Origin: a virus
Length of the DNA stretch: 50,590 nucleotides
IMG/VR virus record: IMGVR_UViG_3300044837_000106
Span: 1 to 50,590 of that record
Direction: 5' to 3' (one strand)
Shown piece by piece: positions 16,483 through 23,653 of the stretch (positions within the stretch are counted from its first letter, which is position 1; the number at the start of each line of letters is the position of its first letter). The notes below the pieces were generated by a model that made no database searches, was not told the origin of the DNA, and was given only the letters and a program-made list of their open reading frames with translations. The position numbers and the translations under genes are program-made.

Positions 16483-19071
16483 ATGCGCAAATACGCCAGT
16501 ACACAGGTCATGACCGCGACCCTGGTCCCACAGGGTCTGGTGGGGCGCGACCTGAAGAGGTTCGCCCACCGGCATCACTTCGAGTACGACGTGCGCCCGG
16601 GTTACCTCTACGTGAGGTCCCGCGCGATCTCCTCGCGCTGCAACGACAACTTCGACGAGTTCCCGGCCGACGAGCTGGCGAAGGCGTACGCGTCTTTCAA
16701 CGGCAAGCCGGTCTTCGTGAATCACGTCAACGACGACCACCGCCGGGCCCGAGGGGTCATCATCGACTCCGCCCTCCACAAGGACGCGAACCGCGACGGT
16801 ACGCGCGACTGGTGGGTGGAAGTCCTCATGGAGGTGGACGCGGTCCGCTTCCCGAGGCTCGCGAAGGAGATCCTGGCGGGCAACATCGCTCGCACCTCCA
16901 TGGGCTGCGATGTCGCCTTCTCGGTCTGCTCGGCCTGCAACAACAGGGCGACCACCCCGGCGGAGTACTGCCAGCACATCCCCGCCTCCAAGGGGATGAT
17001 GCTCTACCGGACCATGGCTGCCGGGCACAAGGTCGGCGAGATCATCCGCGAGACCTGCTACGGCCTGAAGTTCTTCGAGAACAGCCTCCTTGTGGAGCCC
17101 CCGGCAGACCCCACGGCCCACTTCCTCGGCGTGGACACACGCGGCCTGGACAAGGCCGCCAGCCGCCGCACACCGCCCGCTCCGGACCAGAGGACATCCG
17201 CCTTGCTCACCGACCTCTTCGTGACGGCTGCCGAGGCCCAGGCGCCCGGCGAGCACCCGTGGTTCGCCGAGACCGGCATCCACCACAAGAACATCGTGGA
17301 CCACTGGAGCGACGCGACCGACGAGGAGAAGGCGCAGGGCAAGCGCTGGTACCCGGACGCGCATCTGGTGGCCAAGCAGATCGCGAAGCTCGACCCCCGG
17401 GTCTCCTCCGAGAAGGAGGCCGCGCACAAGGGCGCCGGTGTCCTCTCGGCGTACTCCCCGCAGCAGAACTGGTGGGCCAACCAGCACAACGCTGCGAGGT
17501 CCTTCCACGAGCAGCGCGCCCTGGGCAAGGGCGAGGGCCTCATGATCATGGGCAGCCACCAGAAGGCCGCCCAGCGGATCATGGACGGCGAGGACTCGCA
17601 GAAGGTCCTCAAGGGCCCCAAGACGGCCGACTTCGCCCACCTGATCGAGCATGGCGGCTACAAGCCCCAGAGCGACGAGGACGCGGCGGCGGGCAAGCCC
17701 AAGGAGCACTCGGACAAGGTCGTCATCGACCGGCACGCCCTCTCCGTGGCCGCCGGACGGCGCCTGAACGCCGACGACGTCAAGGGCTTCAAGTCCCAGA
17801 GCCGCCCTCACTACGAGCACGTGGCGGGGGAGTACCGCAAGGCGGCGGCCGTCATTTCCGACCGCGAGGGCCGCGAGGTTCCTCCGCACGAGGTCCAGGC
17901 CGTCACCTGGCTGACCCGGCAGCGGAAGAACAAGGACGAGGAGATCTCGACCCCGGGCGGCAAGGGCCGTCAGACCATGCAGAACAACCAGCGCAAGCAG
18001 TGGGGTGAGCTGAGCCGCATGCACACCCCGCAGCTCCACGAGGACGCGAACTCCCACGTATCCCCCGCGCCGGAGGAGCCCACCGCGTCCAAGACCGCGA
18101 AGGGCGTGGTGCTCCCTTTCGCTGGTGAGCCGATGCGACGCACCGCCTCCCTGAGGGTGCAGTCGTACGGCGAGACGAAGGCGCCCCAGGACGTCGACAC
18201 CCTGCGCGAGGACGCCTGCCCGGTGTGTGGTGACCGCGACACGTTCGACGGCGCCCAGTGCCAGGTGTGCGGCTACGTGGCGCCCCCGAAGATGTTCCAG
18301 GACCCCGACCTGGAGAAGGCACGGCAGATGGATCTGCGGAAGGACATCGCAGACTTCCAGGACCCGTCCAACCCCAATCAGGTGGGCCCTGACGGACAGC
18401 CCGTCGATCCGGAAGCGCTCGGACCCGACGGACAGCCCCTGGACCCGACTGCCCAGGACCCCTCGATGCAGCCCGGCGGGCTCCCCGGTGAAGTACAGGC
18501 CGAGGTGCAGCCCGACGACGGCAGCCCGATGGACCCGACGCAGATGGGCGAAGAGGGACAGATCCCCGACGAGGCCGGAGCGCCTGTCGACCCGTCGATG
18601 ATCGGTCCCGACGGCATGCCCCTCCAGCAGCCCGGCCAGCAGATGGTCGGACCGGACGGGATGCCCATCGGTCCCCAGGCCCTCCCGGCCGGAGCGACCA
18701 CGGACATGGGCCAGCCCTTCACCCCGGGCCCGAACATGCCGCAGGGCCCCGGCGACCCGGAAGGTCCCGAGGGTCCGGCCGGAGCCGACGAGCTGACCGA
18801 GGACGGCCAGGTCCCGAACCCGGACGTGGGCCAGGGAGCGCCCGGCACCCCCGAGGACGGCGTGCCGGACCTGATGTGCCCGGCCTGCGGTTTCACGGCC
18901 GACGCCACCCAGCCGGTCTCGGTCGACATGGACACCCAGACCCTTCCGAACGCGGGAGGGATGGCCGAGGACGGCGTGCAGGCGGGCGACGTCTGCCCGA
19001 ACTGCCAGTCGGCCCAGCTCCTGAGCCCCGCCGAGGTACAGGGTGAGGCTTCCGTACCGATGCCTGTCTGA
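16483..19071 (+). CDS. Prohead (capsid maturation) protease fused to a glycosylase-like domain and two zinc ribbons
   Basis: The 862-residue product begins with a prohead-protease-like domain (about 1-200): GKPVFVNHVNDDHRRARG with candidate His81, then GNIARTSMGCDV with candidate Ser139, the order seen in phage head-maturation serine proteases. A second domain (about 256-483) has GVLSAYSPQQNWWANQ, LKGPKTADFAHLI and VVIDRHALSVA, resembling the helix-hairpin-helix glycosylase-like fold found in some actinophage proteins. Next come a zinc ribbon (CPVC/CQVC, about 579-598), a long Pro/Gly/Met-rich linker and a last zinc ribbon (CPAC/CPNC, about 799-840). It lies just before scaffold and capsid genes, as expected for the protease. 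I chose ATG 16483 because the open frame upstream overlaps T2 and P4. The glycosylase call is weaker than the protease call. Confidence 0.75.
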   Translation: MRKYASTQVMTATLVPQGLVGRDLKRFAHRHHFEYDVRPGYLYVRSRAISSRCNDNFDEFPADELAKAYASFNGKPVFVNHVNDDHRRARGVIIDSALHKDANRDGTRDWWVEVLMEVDAVRFPRLAKEILAGNIARTSMGCDVAFSVCSACNNRATTPAEYCQHIPASKGMMLYRTMAAGHKVGEIIRETCYGLKFFENSLLVEPPADPTAHFLGVDTRGLDKAASRRTPPAPDQRTSALLTDLFVTAAEAQAPGEHPWFAETGIHHKNIVDHWSDATDEEKAQGKRWYPDAHLVAKQIAKLDPRVSSEKEAAHKGAGVLSAYSPQQNWWANQHNAARSFHEQRALGKGEGLMIMGSHQKAAQRIMDGEDSQKVLKGPKTADFAHLIEHGGYKPQSDEDAAAGKPKEHSDKVVIDRHALSVAAGRRLNADDVKGFKSQSRPHYEHVAGEYRKAAAVISDREGREVPPHEVQAVTWLTRQRKNKDEEISTPGGKGRQTMQNNQRKQWGELSRMHTPQLHEDANSHVSPAPEEPTASKTAKGVVLPFAGEPMRRTASLRVQSYGETKAPQDVDTLREDACPVCGDRDTFDGAQCQVCGYVAPPKMFQDPDLEKARQMDLRKDIADFQDPSNPNQVGPDGQPVDPEALGPDGQPLDPTAQDPSMQPGGLPGEVQAEVQPDDGSPMDPTQMGEEGQIPDEAGAPVDPSMIGPDGMPLQQPGQQMVGPDGMPIGPQALPAGATTDMGQPFTPGPNMPQGPGDPEGPEGPAGADELTEDGQVPNPDVGQGAPGTPEDGVPDLMCPACGFTADATQPVSVDMDTQTLPNAGGMAEDGVQAGDVCPNCQSAQLLSPAEVQGEASVPMPV

Positions 19072-19098
19072 TTCCGCTCCAGGCCCCGTAAGGGGTGA
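19065..19098 (+). promoter_or_regulatory. Late-promoter-like element P5
   Basis: TGTCT at 19065-19069 overlaps the protease stop codon; 21 bp later AGGGGTGA is at 19091-19098. It precedes the scaffold gene. Confidence 0.62.
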
Positions 19099-19149
19099 AG
19101 ACCACCGCCCACGCCCGCGTGAGCACCGACACCAGAGGAAGTACTTCTC

Positions 19150-20106
19150 ATGGCAGGAAACCGCCCGCTCATGCAGGCCATGGCGTCCCAGCAGAAGACC
19201 GTGAGCGCCCTCGCGGCCCGCAACGCAGCTCTGGAGGCCCGCAACGCGGACCTGGAGCACGAGGCGGCCGTCCAGGGCCTCCAGCTCGCCTACATCGCCC
19301 GCATGGCCGGAGTCACCGATCACCTCGGCGCCATCCGTGCCGAGGCCGACAAGATGCGCAAGGCCGCCGACATCGACAACCCGGCCCAGCCGGTCCCGAA
19401 CCCGGCCTCGCAGCCCGCCACGGAGTCCACCGAAGAGGCGGCCACCCCGGAGGCGTACGACAACCCGAACCAGATCGGCCAGACCCCCGGTGCGAACCAG
19501 GGTGTGGCGGCCGAGACCACGGCCACGCCTATGGACCCGGGCGTCACCCTCCCCACCGCGCCGTACAACAACCTGGTGGACGTCTCCGCGCCGGTCTCCG
19601 GTACCGAGACCCACGTGCCGGACGAGATGACCCGCATCGAGACCGACGTGCGTGTGGGCGACCCGATGAACCCCGAGACGGCCTACCCGCTCAACCCGGC
19701 CTTCGGCCCCTCGCAGCAGCAGGGCACCACGCCCCCGCGCTCCGGTGAGATGAGCCAGACCGCGAGCCTCAACGCCCCCGGCCGCACCATGGCTGCTGTC
19801 CGTCTGGCCCGCCTGCGGGTGGCCGCCGGACTGGCCCAGGGTGACGACCTCGCCGTGGCCGCTTCGATCGAGGGGAACGCGGGCCTCAGCATGGAGGCCA
19901 TCCGTGCGGAGATCGACACCCTCGGCCGTGTGGCCAAGGCTGCCGGTCGCCAGACCCGCCAGCGCCCGCAGGGTCTCGTGCCCCGTGCGGCGGCCTCCGG
20001 TGTCCAGCGCACCATGCCCTCTCTGGTGACCCAGGACGCTCCGATCACCTCGGTGGCCGGTGCGGTGGGTGCGGTCGACTCGGACGCCGAGGACATCTAC
20101 CTGTAG
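19150..20106 (+). CDS. Capsid scaffold protein (probable)
   Basis: The 318-residue product has a coiled-coil N-terminus (residues about 10-75, LAARNAALEARNADLEHEAA), a long disordered Pro/Thr/Ala-rich middle (about 76-195) and a helical C-terminus (about 205-270). This is the usual make-up of a scaffold that shapes the procapsid and is then removed. It sits between the protease and the capsid genes, matching that role. QTASL near residue 200 resembles motifs in the protease and effector, a possible processing site. A GAAGTACTTC palindrome (19138-19147) overlaps the ribosome-binding region and could fold over it. Assignment is by composition and place. Confidence 0.7.
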   Translation: MAGNRPLMQAMASQQKTVSALAARNAALEARNADLEHEAAVQGLQLAYIARMAGVTDHLGAIRAEADKMRKAADIDNPAQPVPNPASQPATESTEEAATPEAYDNPNQIGQTPGANQGVAAETTATPMDPGVTLPTAPYNNLVDVSAPVSGTETHVPDEMTRIETDVRVGDPMNPETAYPLNPAFGPSQQQGTTPPRSGEMSQTASLNAPGRTMAAVRLARLRVAAGLAQGDDLAVAASIEGNAGLSMEAIRAEIDTLGRVAKAAGRQTRQRPQGLVPRAAASGVQRTMPSLVTQDAPITSVAGAVGAVDSDAEDIYL

Positions 20107-20121
20107 GTCCCGCCAGCCTTC

Positions 20122-20156
20122 GAAGCCCCCTCTCCGGCGTTCCGGGAGGGGGCTTC
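20122..20156 (+). terminator. Intrinsic terminator T3
   Basis: Eleven-base perfect stem GAAGCCCCCTC / GAGGGGGCTTC around a 13-base loop, after the scaffold gene. Confidence 0.8.
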
Positions 20157-20180
20157 GGCATGTTCTCCGGCTCTTGATCC

Positions 20181-20214
20181 TGTCTTTCCCGGTGTGAGTC
20201 CACAGAGAGGGTGA
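20181..20214 (+). promoter_or_regulatory. Late-promoter-like element P6
   Basis: TGTCT at 20181-20185, 21 bp, then GAGGGTGA at 20207-20214. It drives the decoration and major capsid genes. Confidence 0.62.
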
Positions 20215-20223
20215 GGAGACCGT

Positions 20224-20275
20224 CTCGCATCGGACACGAGCAGGCGGCTCAATAACTGTCCGATACGCAAGCGAG
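20224..20275 (+). promoter_or_regulatory. Leader stem-loop before the capsid genes
   Basis: Inverted repeat: CTCGC-ATCGGACA (20224-20236) pairs with TGTCCGAT (20257-20264) and GCGAG (20271-20275). The hairpin ends two bases before the GGGAGGA ribosome site, so it may stabilise the message or gate translation. Confidence 0.6.
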
Positions 20276-20290
20276 ATGGGAGGAATGCAG

Positions 20291-20815
20291 ATGCTGCGCA
20301 CTCGTATGGCGACCAGCTACATCAAGCGGACGATCCGTCCGCTGTACGGCTGGACCCAGTCGACGCCCGCTTCCTGCTTCCTGGACCCCGCCTGGGACCG
20401 CTCGGTTCCGATCTGGCCCGGCATGGTCTTCATGAAGACCCTGGGAGAGAACGTCTCCCTCGTCGGTGCCACTTCGAGCATCCCCTACGGCCTCGGGGCC
20501 CTGTACGTCGGTGGCGACGGAATCGACGAGCCGCTGGACGCGGGCATCAACACCTTCGCGGTGTGGAAGCTCGCTCCGGACGCGGAGTTCGAGATCCTCG
20601 CCCCCGCCTTCGACAGCACGCAGACCTGGACCGACCCGGGTGACGGCACCGAGGTGCTGATCTACGGTGCGGCAACCGGCACTGGCCGGGGCAAGCTCGC
20701 CCTGGCCACCAACGGCTCCGTCGTGACTGCACTCACCGTGCAGCCCGTCGCCCGTCTCCTGAAGGTCAACTCCGCGACGAAGATCACCATCGGTGGCCTT
20801 CGTCAGAAGTACTAG
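20291..20815 (+). CDS. Capsid decoration (head-stabilising) protein, probable
   Basis: The 174-residue product lies 13 bases before the major capsid gene in the same unit. It is beta-rich with many Gly, Thr and Val, no membrane span and no cysteine pair, as in trimeric decoration proteins that sit on the outer capsid. I chose ATG 20291 because GGGAGGA lies six bases before it; in-frame ATGs at 20276 and 20285 are too close to that site but cannot be excluded. The N-terminus is basic (RTRMATSYIKR). Assignment rests on position and composition. Confidence 0.65.
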   Translation: MLRTRMATSYIKRTIRPLYGWTQSTPASCFLDPAWDRSVPIWPGMVFMKTLGENVSLVGATSSIPYGLGALYVGGDGIDEPLDAGINTFAVWKLAPDAEFEILAPAFDSTQTWTDPGDGTEVLIYGAATGTGRGKLALATNGSVVTALTVQPVARLLKVNSATKITIGGLRQKY

Positions 20816-20828
20816 GAGCTGATCTGAC

Positions 20829-21818
20829 ATGACGACTCAGACCCTCGCAGCCACCTCGTCCCTCCGGGGCCGTGTGGCACGCAAGTCGGACGACTACGTT
20901 TCGTCCATCGTGGCCCGTCGTGAGAAGAGCGCTCCGCTCTCCCACGAGGCCAAGGTCCAGAAGATGGCGCTCATCCTCTCCGACGAGACCAGCGGCATCC
21001 GCCGTCTGGGCGTCGGCATGGTGGGCCCCATCCAGCTCAAGCTGCGCTACCAGGGCATCACCCGCAACGTCCTCGTCGAGGACCCGGTCACGCCGGGCAC
21101 CCCCGTCGAGTACGACGTCTGGGACGACCTGGGCCAGGCGTACATCATGAGCGGCACCGAGGGCGAAGTCCGTGTGACTCCGTTCGAGGGCAAGCGCGTG
21201 CCGGTGCGGTTCTTCCGCATCGCCTCGCGTCCGGCCATCCGCAAGGAGGACCTGTTCTACCTGCGCATCAACGCGGTGGAGCAGGCCCAGGACGAGACCA
21301 AGCAGGCGATCCTCAAGCAGGAGGACACCCGCCTGCTCGTCCTGCTCCAGGCCGCGCTGACGGACTACGCCACGCGCCCGGACCACACGGTCACGCCGAA
21401 CCACAACATCACCGAGGCGTCGGGCTACCTGACGCCGGGGTCGCTGTACTCGGCCGTCGCGATGACGGACATGCACGAGCTTCAGAGCGCGCGCATCCTC
21501 ATCAATCCGTTCGACTTCCGCGACCTGTACCGCTGGGACATCAACCAGACGGGCTGGGCCTTCAAGGACCGGGTCGTCGCGGGCGAAACCATCACCAGCT
21601 TCGGTGAGTTCCAGATCCAGCGGTCGATCATCGTGCCCCAGGGCAAGGTGTTCCTCACCCCCGAGCCGAACTTCCTCGGCGTCTTCCCGGTTCTCTACTC
21701 GCTCGACGTCGAGGAGAACCACATGGTGGAGGCGTTCTGGAAGGGCTGGGTGTTCGACGAGATGGTCAACATGTCCATCCTGAACCCCCGTGGTATCGCC
21801 ACCATCACCAAGGCGTGA
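20829..21818 (+). CDS. Major capsid protein
   Basis: The 329-residue product forms the capsid shell. It opens with a basic N-arm (SSLRGRVARKSDDYVSSIVARREKS) and has the mixed alpha/beta pattern of the HK97 fold, including VRFFRIASRPAIRKEDLFYLRINAVEQ near the long-helix region, and it ends with ILNPRGIATITKA. Scaffold, protease and decoration genes lie just upstream and a strong terminator follows, as expected for the most expressed gene. TLAATSSLRG near residue 10 could be an N-terminal processing site. The ATG follows an AGGAG site. Confidence 0.87.
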   Translation: MTTQTLAATSSLRGRVARKSDDYVSSIVARREKSAPLSHEAKVQKMALILSDETSGIRRLGVGMVGPIQLKLRYQGITRNVLVEDPVTPGTPVEYDVWDDLGQAYIMSGTEGEVRVTPFEGKRVPVRFFRIASRPAIRKEDLFYLRINAVEQAQDETKQAILKQEDTRLLVLLQAALTDYATRPDHTVTPNHNITEASGYLTPGSLYSAVAMTDMHELQSARILINPFDFRDLYRWDINQTGWAFKDRVVAGETITSFGEFQIQRSIIVPQGKVFLTPEPNFLGVFPVLYSLDVEENHMVEAFWKGWVFDEMVNMSILNPRGIATITKA

Positions 21819-21838
21819 TCCTCGGCCTTCGGGCCAAA

Positions 21839-21883
21839 GCGAAAGGCCCCTTCCCCGGGGGAATCCGGGAGGGGGCCTTTCGC
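21839..21883. terminator. Bidirectional terminator T4
   Basis: Twelve-base perfect stem GCGAAAGGCCCC / GGGGCCTTTCGC. It lies between the convergent capsid gene and regulator gene and should work in both directions. A GGCC-ttcg-GGCC mini-hairpin stands just before it. Confidence 0.85.
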
Positions 21884-21891
21884 TGTTCCCG

Positions 21892-22212
21892 CTATTTGCG
21901 GCGGCGGGGCTTCTTCAATTCCGCCTCTTCCTCGGGATAAGCGTCTTCCCGACGCTTCCGGGGAGTGACGTGAATTCCCGTCTGGCGCCGCCACTTCTTC
22001 TCGAACTCCTCCACGTCTTGAAGGAGCCAGATGCGACCGCAGTCGAGCTTCTTCCAGTGGGGGCAGCGGGCCTCGGTGATCTCGCTGACGCGCTGCTTCG
22101 AGACATGCCAGCGCTTCGACAGTTCGGACAGGCCGAGCACATCCATCGTCGCGAGATCGACGAGGACGGGCCCGGCTTCCTCTGTGGTCTCTTCCAGGGA
22201 TGCAGTGCTCAT
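21892..22212 (-). CDS. Helix-turn-helix DNA-binding regulator
   Basis: This gene and the HNH gene are the only convincing minus-strand genes in the window. The 106-residue product has LGLSELSKRWHVSKQRVSEI (about 26-45) followed by KKLDCGRIWLLQDVEEFEKKW, the pattern of small MerR/excisionase-type winged helix-turn-helix proteins. Its C-terminus is acidic and then basic (KKPRRRK). I chose ATG 22212; an in-frame ATG 33 bases upstream lies inside a palindrome, and neither has a ribosome site, so a leaderless or weakly translated message is possible. It sits against the capsid unit and may repress a phage or host promoter. Confidence 0.75.
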   Translation of the reverse strand: MSTASLEETTEEAGPVLVDLATMDVLGLSELSKRWHVSKQRVSEITEARCPHWKKLDCGRIWLLQDVEEFEKKWRRQTGIHVTPRKRREDAYPEEEAELKKPRRRK

Positions 22213-22236
22213 GGGATCAAGGATCGCACATGGGGT

Positions 22237-22247
22237 TGACATTGTCA
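22237..22247. promoter_or_regulatory. Operator-like palindrome near the regulator start
   Basis: TGACA-T-TGTCA has perfect five-base arms around one base. It lies 25 bp upstream of the regulator ATG, and TTGACA on the plus strand (22236-22241) could be a -35 box. A candidate autoregulatory site. Confidence 0.4.
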
Positions 22248-22295
22248 TGGTCTGGAATGCATGCTGGCGACAGTCCCACCCGCGAGTCCGCAGAG

Positions 22296-22329
22296 AGAAG
22301 CCCCGGCACCCCCCCCCGCCGGGGCTTCT
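22296..22329 (+). terminator. Intrinsic terminator T5
   Basis: Twelve-base stem AGAAGCCCCGGC / GCCGGGGCTTCT with a loop that contains nine consecutive C. P7 starts three bases after it. Confidence 0.75.
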
Positions 22330-22332
22330 TGC

Positions 22333-22366
22333 TGTTCGATCGCCTGTGACTCCGCGTAAGGGGTGA
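22333..22366 (+). promoter_or_regulatory. Late-promoter-like element P7
   Basis: TGTTC at 22333-22337, 21 bp, then AGGGGTGA at 22359-22366, before the gene at 22394. Confidence 0.65.
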
Positions 22367-22393
22367 GAGAACCCCAGCTTTCGAGGAGTCACC

Positions 22394-22927
22394 ATGCCTG
22401 TCGGCGCGATCGTTGCACGCAACCTGATGGACGGGGTCACCGTCCTCGCCTCGGATGTGAAGGGCTCCCACACAGTGGAGTGGGCCGCCCTGCACGACCC
22501 GAACGGGGACGACATCCAGTTCATCCCGACCGAGGTCATGGAGTCGGTCGCCTTCCGCCGCGCGGTGTCGCGCGGGATCGTCGAGATCATGGAAGACGAG
22601 TCGGACCCGGACGTCGTCGGAGCCCTCACGCTCCAGGTCGCCGCCTTCAAGCGGCGCCAGGAGGGCGCGAAGGAAGACGTGCAGCTCACGATCGACAAGC
22701 CGACCAACAGGGACTCCGTTTCCGTCTTCTGCGTCGGTCCCGACTCCCGGGGTACCGGAAAGTGCGGGCAGGCGGTGGCCGTCCCGGAGAAGCAGCTCAA
22801 GGACGTTCCCCCGCTCTGCACCCAGCACAAGCACCTCGCATCCCAGTTCGTCCCGGAGGTCGTCAACGGCTCCGAGGACAAGGTGGAATGGGTGCACGTC
22901 ACCCTCGGAGCGCGAGAGCGCGCGTAA
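22394..22927 (+). CDS. Hypothetical Cys/His-containing structural-region protein, 177 aa
   Basis: The ATG follows GAGGAG. The product begins with a hydrophobic beta-rich part (GAIVARNLMDGVTVLAS). Its C-terminal half carries FCVGPDSRGTGKCGQ and LCTQHKHL, a probable Cys3His-type metal site (about residues 112-150). No membrane span is seen. It is the first gene of a unit that goes on to an acidic protein and an FN3 protein, all likely head-surface or head-interior components. The function is not recognised. Confidence 0.7.
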   Translation: MPVGAIVARNLMDGVTVLASDVKGSHTVEWAALHDPNGDDIQFIPTEVMESVAFRRAVSRGIVEIMEDESDPDVVGALTLQVAAFKRRQEGAKEDVQLTIDKPTNRDSVSVFCVGPDSRGTGKCGQAVAVPEKQLKDVPPLCTQHKHLASQFVPEVVNGSEDKVEWVHVTLGARERA

Positions 22928-22938
22928 AGGAGCACGGC

Positions 22939-23634
22939 ATGACGGAGAAGAACGACGAAGTCCCCGAGGACGCCAAGCGGGACTCCCTGGGAGTCCCGTA
23001 CGGAACCGGTGACGAGACCGGCCAGAAGGCGTACGTGCGCGAGGGCGACACCCCTGTGGACGCGGACGCCTCCAACGAGAACCCGCTCTATGCCGGGGAC
23101 TCGGAGGTCGGCAACCCTCCGCCGGGCACCGGTTACGTGGAGAACCCGGACTTCGTTCCGGACCCCACGGCCATGACCGGCACCCTGGAGACCTCCGGGA
23201 CGGGCGGCGGTGCCAACGAGACCATTCGTGGGACCACCGGCGTCTTCGAGGAGGCGGGCCTGCCGTCCTACCGCTCCACGGACGTGGTCGACGGAGACGC
23301 CACCGGCCAGCCCGCCCCGCACGCGGGCGCGGACGCACAGATGGCCGGTCCCACGGCCACCTCGTACCAGGAGAGCACCATCTCCGGCGGTGCGGCGCCG
23401 GGCATGCGTGACGGAGAGCCCCAGGGCGCCTTCACGACTGCCCGTACGCCCTCTGAGGACCCGGAGAGCACCTCCGAGACCGAAGCGGACGGCAAGGACG
23501 CCCAGGAGCCCGCTGAGGGCGACAAGGAGCCGACCGAGACGAAGGCTCCGGCGAAGAAGACCGCTGCGAAGAAGACGACGGCCGCTCGCAAGACCTCCAC
23601 GGTCGAGCCGACCGACGACACCAAGAACGCCTGA
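22939..23634 (+). CDS. Acidic low-complexity protein with histone-like Lys/Ala tail, 231 aa
   Basis: The ATG at 22939 follows AAGGAG. Most of the product is disordered and rich in Gly, Asp, Glu, Thr and Pro. The end switches to KAPAKKTAAKKTTAARKTS, a Lys/Ala-rich stretch like histone H1 or HU-type tails, suggesting DNA or nucleic-acid contact. Short GTGYVENPDF-type motifs near the middle resemble those in the next gene. A virion-internal, DNA-contacting protein is a reasonable guess and no more. Confidence 0.65.
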   Translation: MTEKNDEVPEDAKRDSLGVPYGTGDETGQKAYVREGDTPVDADASNENPLYAGDSEVGNPPPGTGYVENPDFVPDPTAMTGTLETSGTGGGANETIRGTTGVFEEAGLPSYRSTDVVDGDATGQPAPHAGADAQMAGPTATSYQESTISGGAAPGMRDGEPQGAFTTARTPSEDPESTSETEADGKDAQEPAEGDKEPTETKAPAKKTAAKKTTAARKTSTVEPTDDTKNA

Positions 23635-23653
23635 CCCGTAGGGGAGCAGAGCC

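Noticed and set aside
16231-20301. Long minus-strand open frame across protease and scaffold genes
   Set aside because: It spans two plus-strand genes plus a terminator and promoter elements, and its translation shows only composition bias.
22363-22938. Upstream plus-strand extension of the acidic protein gene through the gene at 22394
   Set aside because: The frame is open but overlaps a better gene, and its translation is Arg/Gly/His shadow sequence. The ATG at 22939 has a good ribosome site.
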